Part shown: piece by piece, positions 45,593 to 56,582 of the stretch | Numbering within the stretch: the stretch's first letter is position 1 | Layout of the letters: every line of letters begins with the position of its first letter | Source: Morchella semilibera | Taxonomy: Eukaryota; Ascomycota; Pezizomycetes; Pezizales; Morchellaceae | Length of the DNA: 64,000 nt | Direction of reading: 5' to 3' | NCBI GenBank assembly: GCA_009192285.1 | Contig: WBVU01000018.1 | Span: 558,001-622,000, forward strand | Notes under the pieces: model-generated | Database searches by the model: none | Told to the model about the DNA's origin: nothing | Seen by the model: only the letters and a program-made list of their open reading frames with translations | Program-made: the position numbers and the translations under genes

Positions 45593-48500
45593 TAAAATAA
45601 TTTTTACCATTGTTGGTAAAATTACCTTTGACACACTTACCGCACCTGTGTGATTTTTATCAGCAATTTTACAGTCACCGATATAATATTTTTTGTATCT
45701 TTTAGAACCGGGGGCAGTTTCGCCTTGAGCCCCTTGCAGGACTTAAACCAAGGGTTGAAAGCTCAAGCTGCACAAATAGTTACCGTGAATTTAAGGTTTA
45801 ATTTTTTGATGACATGGCGTTGCATAATATAGAATTTAGGTAGACGATGGGACTGGACGTCTGCCCTTGAGAGATGTCGACAAGAAGGACTCCACTAATA
45901 TAATGGGTACCTTATATTTCGTACCGGTGTTCATCTTCTGTACCAATCTTTAAGATGGCTGTATTTGAGCCAACACACAGAAATACAGTTCATTGAGAGA
46001 CAATAATGATATAGCCCCCTTAGAGACGCGCCCTCAGCCCCTCGCTAGCGCTCGCAACATCTAGCAGCAGGATTATGTGAACTGGAGCACAATTTCGGAC
46101 CTATTCGCTAGAAATGGACCGCAAGTCTTGAGACTATGATATGAGGGCATAACTTGAACTGGAATGGCGAGTGAGCGAGTGAGGTACCACTCAGCAAAGA
46201 GGCAAAACAAAACATATGCACACAACAGCACACAGGAATTGACTTGGGTTGAACCTGGCCCGGAGTCGTGGTTTTACTTAATGTGTCAGCTATATCATGT
46301 CATAGCATGTTAGAGTTATAAACTTACAGATCCTCTGCATATTAGTCTGTTGAGTTTGGATTCGGATTCATCCACGGCTCTTTAACCGCCGGCGACGGCG
46401 GAAAGGTGCGGAATATTATTATCTTCTTTGCTAGAGTTGGTTAATTTGTCGATCCCAGGCCTACCCCGTGCTTTGCACAAATAGCCCGAGTCAATGTCCT
46501 GACTGCGGAATTAGAGAGCGGGTTGGGCAGACTTGAGCAGACCTACGATAACTCCGACAGATCATGTTAAATACAGGAACAAAATGGCCTTATTTATGTC
46601 AGAGGTAATTTGACCTAGCAAGATCAATGAATCTCGGATGTCCGGTACGCGGTCCCTACCTGTGCTCTCTGGGCTAGCTAAGATGGGCCGTACTATTTAT
46701 ATGGCTGGCCTGAGGTATTGGTTAGGAGGCTGGTTAGGAAGGAAGAAATATAAATAAAATTAGAGGGGCGACAAAAGGAACCCACAGCTACAGGGTGGAT
46801 ACTAGAATTCTAGAATATTTCTCAGTGGGTTTGCAAGCGGCTAGCTAGGAGTGGTTTCACAGTTAGTTAAACAAACACAATAGGGCGTATTGGCCAAGAA
46901 CTTCTGAGTCTAAATATTTAGTTCTTGGCGACTGGTTTTTGGTGTGGATAGCCCGCCAAGAGCTCGAAATTCCAACTCAAAATTTGAAAATATGAGTGTG
47001 GCCAACACGCTCTAATTCCACCCCAGAATCAGAAATCACATTTGTTGTGGGGTTAGGATCCGCAACTGGAATTGCTGAACCGTCGCTCAACAGCATTATC
47101 AAAAGTTAAAGGGACAAGCCCAGTTCCGTGTTTACTGTAGAATGATAACCATTAGATAATGGTTATAAAGTAGACAGCGTATATATAAATGCAAACATAA
47201 AGACTTTTGTTGCCTACCGCCACGTGTAAGCTGCAGGCCGGTCGGTCAATTCAGTTATAGTTATTGTCGCTGGTATAGTCAAAATCTACACCGATGCAGT
47301 TTTGTTACACACCAGGTTTGACAGTCGACTAGCAGTGCTCTCGAGAAAACATCCTATGCTGGCTTGATTAAGCCTAATACATGTACTTTCAGTTAACGAA
47401 AACTTATTGCTGGTCCTTGCTCCAAGGACACCAATGATCGCCTATTAACGAAGTCTAACGGGGTCGAATGAAGCTCGTGTATGCAGTTATTCTTGTGATA
47501 GAAGCTGAGGGTACTATGGAAGTTTTAAAGGAACTTACACTACTGACGTGATCGTGACTCTTCGGAATACTGTTAATCGTTAGTATATATCGTTTAAAGC
47601 ACCTGCACTAATATGTTTTATAGTCGGTACCCACAACTACGTGGAGTACGTTTAGATATCCGTAACCTCATGCATGGCCTATAAGAATTTTTGGACTGGA
47701 CTAGATATCTGTGTACCGCAAATTCCTATACACAGTTCTTAAGTTGTATGTAAAGATAATCTAGTCTATGCTAGAAACTTCTTGAGGTTATTTTTACGCG
47801 CGGTAAGCCTAGCTTGTAGATGCCCGGATCTTTATCTTAGAGCTACTGTAATGCAGTTATATAGGCGGACTGAGCTAAGCTCAATCAATATAATATAACA
47901 AGGCACACGCGCACGCGTACGATAATGACGATTGATGGTAAGCTTTTCCGCCTGGAGATCTCAAAGAACCGTTGATGATATCATCATAAAAAAAAAGTGA
48001 GAGGGGTAGAGAGGGAAAGAGGGTCCATGAATTCCCTACTTGTCGCCCTACTAGCTATAGTTCTTTCTCGACCTCGGCCTCTTGATTATCGATCTTCTCT
48101 CCACCCACTCTTTCAACCTTCCCCCCAGTACTATTTCTGCGCCGCATTTTTTTTCTCATTGCGAGAGAGGTACTTACCATACTGCGTACACAAATTCAAC
48201 CATTCTTTTTTACGAAATTTAGTTCCACGGACAGCTTGATCGTTCTCGCGCGCGAGAATATACCAAAAGCTTCGAATATATTCAGTCCAACTAAAACACA
48301 ATATACGTTACAATATATATATATAGGTACATATATATTAATAATTAACTTCCAGAACGCAATTGCAGAGAAATTGAGGGGTTCTATCAAGTACATATAT
48401 ATATATTACCCCACGATCAGTACAAATTCACAGTCCGATATATCGAGCTTCCTAGATCTCTGAAAGTATGAGTAGAAAACAAACCTCAATATCTATAGGT

Positions 48501-48956
48501 ACATTAATTCTATATACATACCTCAAATCATAAGCAAGCATCGATCTAATACATGGAACTATCAATTATCTACCCGCAGCTGCACATCAATTGGGGCTTC
48601 GGCAAGCTCCGTCGGACCCCTGCACTCAGGCAATCATCTCAGCCAATGCCGTCCCGACGACCCACATTATTGAATGTGTGACCACAACTACAACCAGGGG
48701 ACCCTCCGAGCCAGCACTTCCACCATCACCACCCCCATCATCACCACCGCCACTACAATCACCTCCACCACCACCATCACCTCTACTATCACCTCAGCTA
48801 GAACTATACCTAAAGTCACACCCTCACAACGGTCTTAATTGTTCTCGTGCACCACGTCCCTTCAAAAGTACTAAAAACCACCACTCAGTCTTCTACCAGG
48901 CCCTTAAGAGTGCTGAACAGCAGGAACGCGAGCCAAAAGGAGTAGTAGCCAGAAAT
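45593..48956. other. Gene-poor DNA upstream of EAF gene
   Basis: About 3.4 kb without a recognised gene. Mostly AT-rich with short ORFs only. The last 350 bases are CA/CT-rich and open in frame with the EAF start, but encode Pro/Thr repeats unlike a conserved protein, so they are taken as leader. Confidence 0.5.
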
Positions 48957-50415
48957 ATGCCTGCTGCTGCTGCTGCTTCGGGTGTCAAGCAGACGGTGGA
49001 GGTTGGCAAACCGGGGGAGTACAAGATAGTTATCGGGGACAGCTTGAAACGGAATGCAGATGCCTCGTCGGACGACGATGCCGCTTCGTCCCCCATCGGC
49101 GATATCTTTACGAGCGTAAAGTGTACGTGAATAGCTAAAGCTCTCTCTCTTTCTTTCTCTATTGTGTTTACAGCTATACTGACTCTGGACGCCTGCCAAT
49201 AGATAACTACAAGCCCAATACCTCATTGTCGAACCCCACGCCCCCCCGCCTCACCAAACACGCCCCGACCGGTCCCGCCCCGTACACGCTGTCGCTCTCA
49301 CCGCCTGGCAGCTCCTCCAAGACCATCACCTACACCGGCAGTCAGCACGTGCACCCCCACGCAAAACAGAATGCATACTCCTCTTCGACCCAGCCACGCA
49401 GTCCTTTACCCTCGAGAAGCTCTCAAGTACATTCACTTTCAACGCCAAGGTCTTCGCGCCCGCGCATCCCGCGCTACCACTCCGCCCCCCAATCCCAGAC
49501 GGTGAAGAGACGGACGAGGAGGAGCGTGAGGAGGATAACCCCTTCGACTACCGCCACTTTATCAATAAGAAGCCCACCACAAAGTCCCGCGCAGAGCAGA
49601 AGAAGGAGCGCGAGCAGCGCCGGAAGGAGGCGCTGAAGCGCGCAGGCAAGGACGTGCCGGAAGACGAACCGGAGGAGGAGGAAGATGAAGAGGACCTCGG
49701 CCTCGGCATCTCGTATAATGGCCGACCTGCCGTCAGCGGGAAAGGGTTCCTGGCCGCGTCGCCTGCCATCGGGCCCAGGAGGAATGTTGGTGGAAAGTCG
49801 CCGTTTGCTGGGAAGAAGCCTGTGGGAATGTCTCCGGGTGTGCGGGCGCCTAGTCCCGGCCGCGAGAGCGAGAGTGATGAGGATGAGTCTGATGAGGCTG
49901 ACGATGAGGAGGAGGAGGACGAAGAGATGGCTGCACCGCCGCCACCACCGCCCGTGCCAGCGTCGAAGCGCAAGGCCCCCATGCAGAAGAAGAAGGCGGC
50001 GGCCGCTGCTGCTGCGGCCTTGGTGGTCGAGGACCCGGATCCGGATGTGCTGGAGTTTCCCGAGCCGATGGTGATCGTGGAACCGTCGGATGAAGAAATC
50101 AGCGACGTTGACGAGAGTGACGAGGACGCTCCCCCGCCGCCGCCGCCGAAACCGTTGGCGCCGCCCGTGGTTGAGGAGGAAGATGATGAGGAGGGGGATG
50201 ATCTTGCGAAGCTGCTGGAGATGGAGCTGGGCGATGCGGATGCAGATGGTGACGGGGATGAGATCATCATTGATGATGATGGGGAGGTCCGGGGCGGCGG
50301 AACCGCGATGGATAGTGGGTGGGAGGGCACGGGGGCGGCGAACGGAGGGGGCCCGATCAGTCTTGCGGGGATTATGGGGGCTGATGATGATAGTGAGACG
50401 AGTGAGGAGGAGTAG
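48957..50415 (+). CDS. EAF-family Pol II elongation factor (ELL-associated); one-base frameshift near 49368
   Basis: Two exons, 48957-49122 and 49203-50415, about 459 aa after restoring one base. The N-terminal EAF domain is evident: GEYKIVIGDSLKR, FTSVKYNYKPNT, and after the break CILLFDPATQSFTLEKLSST. The rest is acidic and low complexity, with polyproline, a basic alanine-rich patch and runs of Asp/Glu, as in this family. EAF proteins stabilise ELL and stimulate Pol II elongation; fission yeast has an Eaf1-Ell1 pair. The frame breaks between HAKQ and ECILLFD; a G lost from CAGGAATGC would explain it exactly. The start is the Met before PAAAAASGVKQ. The upstream open stretch from 48591 is not included. 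Confidence 0.85.
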
Positions 50416-51231
50416 CTTTCTTGCTCTTGAGTGCTGAGTCTCTGCCCTCCTCTCCTCGCCGGCCTCATTTTTCAACATGGTTTTCTTTTCTTTGTTATTT
50501 TATAAAATGATTTCTTTATATACTCTTTTTGTGTTATGTTTTTTTTTTTGTTGGATCTTGCTGGTTCGGTGGTTTCGGGGTTTCCTTCGGTGTTTTGTTT
50601 TTATTTTCATCTTTATTTTCGTTCCCGCTTTCTCTTCTTAACCAGTGTTTATTTCTATTATGAGGTAAAGGTTGTTTTTATACTACACTACACTATAAAT
50701 CTACCCGCCCGGCCGCCCGGTTGGCCCCCCTTCTGGCTGGCTGGGTTGGTTTTGGAGGGGAGATCTGGGGGGGAGGGAGGGGGACGATTTTGCGAGCCGG
50801 TTATGGTAGCAGTGGTCTGTTTGGGATAGGACAAGATAAACCTGGCCCCTAAAGTGGTAGGTTATATGTTTTTTTTTTTTTTTAAAAAAAAAAGTGAATG
50901 ATGCGAGGGGATTTTATTTTTGTGTCGCCCCCCCCTTTTTGATCTATGTTTCTTTCTCTTTCTTTTATGTGTACGTGTGTTGGTTTTTGTGCTGAACTGT
51001 TTCAGGCCTTGTGAAAACGAAGATATGTCATAGTGTATAGTAGAGGCGCGACTGTAGGTTAGCTAAATAAGTATCTTTATGGGCGGCTTTCTTGATTAAA
51101 TGCGGTTATTATTATTTTTTCCTCTTGGGGGGCGGTGCTGTGAGATGTATATGTAGCTACACAGGTGGGGGGAGTGGGAGTGGGAGTGGGGCGGAGGTGG
51201 AATTGTGTGCTGGTGTGGTTTTGGTGTTGGT

Positions 51232-51248
51232 GCATGAGATATCACTCG
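51232..51248 (-). repeat. Dispersed motif CGAGTGAYRNNNYRTGA
   Basis: Reads CGAGTGATATCTCATGC on the minus strand. Confidence 0.6.
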
Positions 51249-52302
51249 ATCTACCCACGGTGCCGCCCAGGAACCCGCCCCCCGTAGGGTATGAGCGAAT
51301 TGCGTAAATGCATGCAAGCGGCGCCTTAGCGCTGTAATATAATGCGGGGGCATGCGTTTGCCGACGCCGTCTTGTACTTTGGTGTTGCGGTAACATATAG
51401 GGTTTGGGACTGAATCTCTAGTACATACGGGTTGTTGCTACAATCGCTGACGGTGGCCTGGTAATCTAGGTTCCTCACCGGTAAATATGTTGCCTACTGA
51501 GGTCTCGAGCTATGTCGGTGCTGTAAGTCCGCCCTCGGCACTATTTCTTTCTCACTTTCTTTTTGGACTGTATATAATGTACTACGTAACTTTACTTACC
51601 TCCGCTACTTTGTGGGCCGTTGGTGGATATTGCGGGGTAGGACTATGTAGGTAATGGTGTTGACCATGTTCTGCCTAGGAGACGATGTTCACCCCGCCCA
51701 GGCTGCTTCATCACATCAACTAGCAGGTTGGTCTTCTCAGAAGACGCATATACTAACCCTGAATGGAGTCGACTCACCCTAGGTCTTTTTCACGAGGTAC
51801 GTTAAGAAGCTCGGGAGTTGTTGTATTACTGGCCTAACAATACATTCGCTGACTGTGCTGTGGTCTAATGTCCTTCATCATCATTTTAATTAGTAGCGGT
51901 TTTATCCCCTGGTGTTTAGGCGGAGGGGGATGCCCGTATGAGGGGTCTGTGTGGGGTGCAGCGGTGATTTAGATTTCGTGAGCTTGCTCTTTCAACGCAG
52001 CGTTTCTCCCTCTGGGTGCTCTGACAAGTAACCTCGCGTTGGGCGTTTCGTATACACCGATATCCCTCGTACGTGTCGAGGTGCGCCCTTCGTTTGCCAC
52101 TTGGCTTTTAGTGGCCAGGTCAGCTTTGTGTGAACCTCTTCGCATATGGCCTCCGAAAACAGCTATCCTATCGAGACTATCCTACCTGTGTAGGATCCTA
52201 GCGGGCTCTTCGAGGCCGGGCGTTGCTACATTTTGGCATTGGTCGCAGAAAGAAGTGCGATATCTGGAGATAGCGCTCGGGGTTGTTGTGGTGCTGGTTT
52301 GC

Positions 52303-52320
52303 CGAGTGATATCTCGTGAG
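52303..52320 (+). repeat. Dispersed motif CGAGTGAYRNNNYRTGA
   Basis: Reads CGAGTGATATCTCGTGAG on the plus strand. Confidence 0.6.
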
Positions 52321-52629
52321 CAAACCCCCCCCCCCCCCACCCCACCAACACCACCGCACTCCCACCCGCCAGCAGGGAATGCCAAGCACAAATTGAGGGA
52401 GTTGGGGAGTTTGTCGCGGCGAATTCTCCAGCCCGCTCCCAAAGCCAAGTCCCTACCTACGAATTGTAAGAAAAATAAAATTAGGGCTTGGCACAGTCTC
52501 CATCTTGCTATATAAGACCATCTTTCCCCCCCTCCTCCAGCTCTTTTCTTTCACCATCAACCTGAACCTCCCGGAGGCAGAGGGGGGGCTCCCTCGCCTC
52601 CTCTCCTCCCTTCTGCCTCTCTCTCCCCC

Positions 52630-53235
52630 TCTGCCTCTCTCCCCCTTCCTGGCTCTTCCTTCCCCCTTTGGCTCTTCCCTTCCCTTCTGGCTCTCTTCCC
52701 TTCCCTCTGGCTCTCCTCCCTTCCCTCTGGCTCTTCCCTTCCTTCTGGCTCTTCCCTTCCCTCTTCCTCTTCCTTCCCCTCTGCCTCTTCCTTCCCCTCT
52801 GGCTCTTCCTTCCCTCTGGCTCTTCCTTCCCTCCCTCTGGCTCTTCCTTCCCTCCCTCTGGCTCTTCCTTCCCTCCCTCTGGCTCTTCTTCCCTTCCCTC
52901 TTGGCTCTTCCCTTCCCTCTGGCTCTTCTTCCCTTCCCTCTTGGCTCTTCCCTTCCCTCTGGCTCTTCCTTCCCCTCTGGCTCTTCCTCCCTGGCTCTTC
53001 CTCCCTCCCTGGCTCTTTCCCTTGCCTGCCCCTTCTGAGGGGCAGGCACGTAACTCAGGCCTCTCCTGGTCCTTGGGCAAAAAGCCCAAGGACCAGGAGA
53101 GGCCTGAGTTGCGTTAGGACCCCCTACCCTCTGGCTCTTCCTTCCCCTGGCTCTTCTTTCCCCTCTGGCTCTTCCTCCCTGGCTCTTTCTCCCTGGCTCT
53201 TCCTCCCTCCCTGGCTCTTTCCCTTGCCTGCCCCT
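52630..53235. repeat. C/T-rich minisatellite (CTGGCTCTTCCTTCCC-type units)
   Basis: About 600 bases of tandem, length-variable units built on CTCTGGCTCTTCCTTCCCTC, interrupted at 53023-53110 by two hairpins. One strand is almost free of purines other than the GG of TGGC. Long ORFs in several frames on both strands (up to 265 codons) are products of the repeat and encode only Ser/Leu/Pro or Gly/Arg/Glu runs; I do not regard them as genes. Confidence 0.85.
53052..53110. repeat. Hairpin 1 of array, perfect 27-bp arms
   Basis: Arms 53052-53078 and 53084-53110 are exact inverse copies (AACTCAGGCCTCTCCTGGTC ...), with a 5-base AAAAA loop. It is followed by GCGTTAGGAC. A smaller hairpin with 11-bp arms (TGCCTGCCCCT / AGGGGCAGGCA) lies just upstream at 53023-53048. 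Confidence 0.9.
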
Positions 53236-53252
53236 CAGAGGGGCAGGCACGT

Positions 53253-53312
53253 AACTCAGGCCTCTCCTGGTCCTTGGGCTTTTTTGCCCAAGGACTAGGA
53301 GGGGCCTGAGTT
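53253..53312. repeat. Hairpin 2 of array
   Basis: Arms of 27 bp (53253-53279, 53286-53312) with two mismatches and a loop of six T. It is followed by GCGTTAGGAC. The small TGCCTGCCCCT hairpin precedes it at 53225-53249. Same left arm sequence as hairpin 1. Confidence 0.9.
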
Positions 53313-53340
53313 GCGTTAGGACCCCCTACCCTCTCTTCAT

Positions 53341-53389
53341 AGGCCCTTCCTGGCCCCTAGGCTTCATGCCTTGGGACCAGGAGGGGCCT
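53341..53389. repeat. Hairpin 3 of array
   Basis: Arms 53341-53362 and 53368-53389 (AGGCCCTTCCTGGCCCCTAG...), 22 bp with about three mismatches and a TTCAT loop. A T-run and ACGTTAGGAC follow. Shorter than hairpins 1-2 and spaced about 85 bases from hairpins 4 and 5. Confidence 0.85.
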
Positions 53390-53428
53390 TTTTTACGTTA
53401 GGACCCCCCCGGGCCACCTCTCGCTCAT

Positions 53429-53476
53429 AGGCCTCTCTTGGTCCCTAGCTTTATGCCTGAGGACCAGGAGAGGCCT
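53429..53476. repeat. Hairpin 4 of array
   Basis: Left arm AGGCCTCTCTTGGTCCCTAG at 53429, right arm ending GACCAGGAGAGGCCT at 53476, loop TTTAT. It is followed by TTTTTTGCGTTAGGAC. A few mismatches are present. Confidence 0.85.
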
Positions 53477-53509
53477 TTTTTGCGTTAGGACACCCCATCC
53501 CCTCCTCAT

Positions 53510-53558
53510 AGGCCCTTCCTGGCCCCTAGGCTTCGTGCCTGGGGACCAGGAGGGGCCT
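53510..53558. repeat. Hairpin 5 of array
   Basis: Arms 53510-53531 and 53537-53558 (AGGCCCTTCCTGGCCCCTAG...), loop TTCGT. A run of six T and GCGTTAAGTCC follow. It closely matches hairpin 3. Confidence 0.85.
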
Positions 53559-54213
53559 TTTTTGCGTTAAGTCCTCCTCGCCCTCTTCCCCCCTCGCCCC
53601 GCCCTGTACTGCTATCGAACTCTGGGCGCAGCCGAGGGTTCGAAAGTGGTTTCTCTTCCCCAAGCTAGCTGCCATTATCCTCCCCGACCTAATAACCATG
53701 TGGGCAGAGTGTAAATATAAGCTATACGCTTAATTCCTTTATCTAATATTCATAGATGTGGGCCCTAGAGCCAGATAGGGTAATGATAAAAACTCTCTCT
53801 TATAGGATATTGAGCGTTGTAGGCCCATATCGAAGATAGATAACTCAATATCAAGGGAGAACGCCGTATTTTGGTCGCGAGCGCAGGGAGTGCATTGCCG
53901 AGTGATATTCTGTGATCTGGAGATCTTACTCGCCCGAAAATATACTTTATGTGGTAACCGCACCTAAACCGTCAACAGACCTTAATTTCTTTGGGGGGGG
54001 GGGGGGGTCCTTACGCGATATGCTTTGCTTTGGTGTTAATATTATCATAGGAAACCAATCTGCGTACTAGGCTCAAACTCTCAGTCATTACATTCGCTAC
54101 GATCTAGATTCGCTATCCATTTATTTACAAAAGAAATAGGCCAAAGAAACCCAATTCACCCAATAAAAACTCCATCCCAAGCACATCTGCCCATTACCCA
54201 TCCTCATTAGTAC
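53559..54213. other. Intergenic DNA before COG8 stop
   Basis: About 650 bases with a plus-strand copy of the dispersed motif at 53899-53916 and a G tract near 53992-54007. GATATTGAG and CTCAATATC form a loose inverted pair near 53806-53855. No credible gene. Confidence 0.45.
53899..53916 (+). repeat. Dispersed motif CGAGTGAYRNNNYRTGA
   Basis: Reads CGAGTGATATTCTGTGAT on the plus strand. Confidence 0.6.
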
Positions 54214-55548
54214 CTATGTTCTTCCAGCCAGCGTCTCTAGTCTTCCAGCAAGCACTTTGTGCTTTGCTACGACGCCGACCCATTCTTCACCCTCGCCGCC
54301 GCCTCCACCACCGCCAAAACACTCGACTACGCCCAACATGGCCCCAAACTCTCCGCCCAGTCTTCCCAGACTTCCTGCCGCATACAAAACTTGAGTCAAT
54401 AGACTCTCTCTGCCACTCTTGTCCTCAACCCCACTAAGGTACTCTCCCAACACCCCAGTGAGCAGTCCTACAAGGTGCAGAACAAACGAAGCAAGTGGGT
54501 CTGGCGGCTGTCCTCCCTCTGGATCATCTTCATCCCTGCTAGAGCTCAACGTGCTCGATGAGCGAGATCTAAGTGTCTCCGTGCGCGAGGTGAAGGTAGG
54601 AGGCGAGGAGATTGTCGGTGATGCAGATGCAGATGCGGTCGACTCCGCCGGCAGAGAGTTTGGGAAGATACTCCTGTACATGCCAACGACCGCAAAGCTC
54701 TGCTCACGGAATACCTCGATCCAGCGCTTGAGATAGCGCTCTTTCCCGGCAGCACCCGTTGCTAACTCCTTCAATGGCTCAAGGGCGTCCAGCAAACCCG
54801 TCAAATATGCAGCGCGACACACAAGAAAGAGGCCTCGTAGTCCGCGCTCGTCAAGCGTTTGTCCGGAGGTACATCTACGTAGGAAGCCAATTGTCTTCAT
54901 TGCTGTGGGGAGCTTTAAGGGGCCGCGGAGCGTTGTGATAAGGTTGGTGACCATGGTTTGCTGTAGAGCTGCGCAGGCGGTTGCGACAGAGGCGATGGTG
55001 GGTGAGTTGGGGTGAAGAGCATGGAGACGACGTACATGTGCGAGTAGATCGAGAGCTGTTGGGTGTGAGGAGGAGGCAATGAGGGTTTGGAGTTGTGTAG
55101 GGAGGTGAAGTATGTCAAGTATGCGGTCGAGGTTTCGGGAAAGCAGATGTGTAGAGGCCCGGGTGGTAAGGTGAGGGCCATCGCGTGTAAAGGTAGTGGT
55201 GAAGTGGGTTATCTGATCATCGACTGCAGGTAGGGCGGTGGTAAGGGCATCGAGAGAGGCAGTCAAGGAAGTAATGGCCTCCGGAACGGAGGAGAGGTGG
55301 TTCGAGGAGGCGATCAGCTGCTTGTGGGAGCGCGAGGAGAGCTTCTGGAGATTGAGGGTAAGGCTATGGAGAGATGTGGAGAGGGATGAAGGCTCAGTTT
55401 CGAGTATTGAACTCAGTGGGAGAGAGCTGAGACGGGTGAGATAAGTGCTGGACGTGGTGGGGTCTGGTGGGAGCGCTGTAGACGGCATGTGAGGGAGCAG
55501 GAGTTCTAGGAGAGGATCAGTAGTCGATGTGCTTAATGGGGCCGCCAT
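54214..55548 (-). CDS. COG8: Conserved oligomeric Golgi complex subunit 8 (Dor1 family)
   Basis: Single exon, 444 aa, starting MAAPLSTSTTDPLLELL. The Dor1/COG8 signature region is clear: GLRGLFLVCRAAYLTGLLDAL, then KERYLKRWIEVFREQSFAVVGMYRSIFP. The N-terminal half is helical (ILETEPSSLSTSLHSLTLNLQKLSSRSHKQ), as in COG subunits. A Ser/Thr-rich linker and a glycine run lie in the C-terminal third. COG8 belongs to lobe B of the COG tether, which recycles Golgi enzymes by intra-Golgi retrograde transport. An in-frame Met 14 codons upstream (55590) is possible but less likely. Divergent from NAA15. Confidence 0.9.
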   Translation of the reverse strand: MAAPLSTSTTDPLLELLLPHMPSTALPPDPTTSSTYLTRLSSLPLSSILETEPSSLSTSLHSLTLNLQKLSSRSHKQLIASSNHLSSVPEAITSLTASLDALTTALPAVDDQITHFTTTFTRDGPHLTTRASTHLLSRNLDRILDILHLPTQLQTLIASSSHPTALDLLAHVRRLHALHPNSPTIASVATACAALQQTMVTNLITTLRGPLKLPTAMKTIGFLRRCTSGQTLDERGLRGLFLVCRAAYLTGLLDALEPLKELATGAAGKERYLKRWIEVFREQSFAVVGMYRSIFPNSLPAESTASASASPTISSPPTFTSRTETLRSRSSSTLSSSRDEDDPEGGQPPDPLASFVLHLVGLLTGVLGEYLSGVEDKSGRESLLTQVLYAAGSLGRLGGEFGAMLGVVECFGGGGGGGEGEEWVGVVAKHKVLAGRLETLAGRT

Positions 55549-56582
55549 TGTGGTATATTTGGAGCTGTGGAGGGCGTAAGTAATGTTCACAGATTCCGAG
55601 TGCTTACTGATGTCTGTAGCTTTAGGTTCCGAATAGGTTGTCCGTGTCCCGCGGCCGTTACCCGGACGAGTAGCGGGGTTAAGATGAAGACTGTAAGTAC
55701 TACACGAAGAGGATACGTGAGCTGTCTGAAACTAAAGTTACATGCATGTACTAACTCCTTTTCTGATTATTTGGGTTAATTGTTTTCGAATATGTACTGG
55801 TTATAAAAAATTTTGCTGAAGCATGACAGGCAACTGTGATTTGATTAATGAACGCGGAGACTTGCTAGCTCATGCCTTGGAGTCAAACAGAGCAATTAAT
55901 TTTCCGTCTGGCAATGCGTCACGGTCCAAAGCTGCTTGAATCAATATACGAGATATTCGGTATTAATATCATTCATAGATACTATCTTACCGAGTGATAT
56001 ATCATGACTCACTGCTGTCTCAGTCTCCCGCTTAGTAAAGCACACACCCGAAATCTGATCCGGAGAATCAACACCTAGAAGAAGCATGGGTGAAATAGAA
56101 CAAAGGCTCCCATAATTAAGGCCGGTATTCTACTAAAAACAATCCCTCCAACACCCCAGTTTTATCCAATTCTATCCCATAGTATTTGAAGCAAGGCAAA
56201 TTCTACAGACCTATCCCCATACCATGTGCCAGAGTGAGCATACAGACCAAAAAAAAAAAAGGTTCCCGACTGTAAGTACATACATGTAACAGTCTTGGCA
56301 CTAGCACAACCCCACCAAAAGTGATTCGATCCTAGCTCTAACCCCAACCCACACAACGACCTCACCTCCACAAAAGAAAAGTAACACACCTTCCCTTTCA
56401 CCATCCTTCTATCAATTGCCGGTTTCCCATCTTGCTTCCTGGTGTTAGAAAGCTTAGAGACCTGAGAGAAGTACGGGTGTTCCCTTGTCCCCCATCAGCT
56501 GACTGACCCCTCCTCTCCTCCGGCTGGCTGCAAACTAAACTTCAGTTACAGTAATACAGACCCCACAAACCTTTCGCCCATC
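55549..56582. promoter_or_regulatory. Divergent region between COG8 and NAA15
   Basis: About 1.03 kb. A plus-strand copy of the dispersed motif lies at 55991-56008, and a TACATACATGTA word near 56277. C/T-rich sequence lies just before NAA15. A minus-strand ORF at 56162-56404 is not credible. Confidence 0.5.
55991..56008 (+). repeat. Dispersed motif CGAGTGAYRNNNYRTGA
   Basis: Reads CGAGTGATATATCATGAC on the plus strand, between COG8 and NAA15. Confidence 0.6.

Larger units (their letters stand above)
50416..52629. other. Gene-poor DNA downstream of EAF gene
   Basis: About 2.2 kb, T- and G-rich just after the EAF stop, with homopolymer runs near 50870 and 52326. The dispersed motif occurs at 51232-51248 (-) and 52303-52320 (+). 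ORFs here are low complexity or short. Confidence 0.5.

Noticed and set aside
48591-48956. In-frame N-terminal extension of the EAF gene
   Set aside because: It encodes Thr/Pro/Ser repeats with no conserved block; the EAF domain starts after the Met at 48957.
49474-50478. Antisense ORFs of more than 300 codons over EAF
   Set aside because: They mirror Asp/Glu-rich codons as Ser/Leu/His runs; no conserved features.
52453-53250. Long ORFs on both strands (up to 265 codons)
   Set aside because: They are translations of the C/T minisatellite and of the hairpins, in several frames at once, with only low-complexity Gly/Arg/Glu or Ser/Leu/Pro residues.
52630-53563. CRISPR-like repeat array
   Set aside because: Units are not a constant repeat with unique spacers, and the host is eukaryotic.
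53052-53563. Rho-independent terminators of bacterial type
   Set aside because: Hairpin plus T-run shape is suggestive, but this is a spliced eukaryotic genome and no gene ends there.
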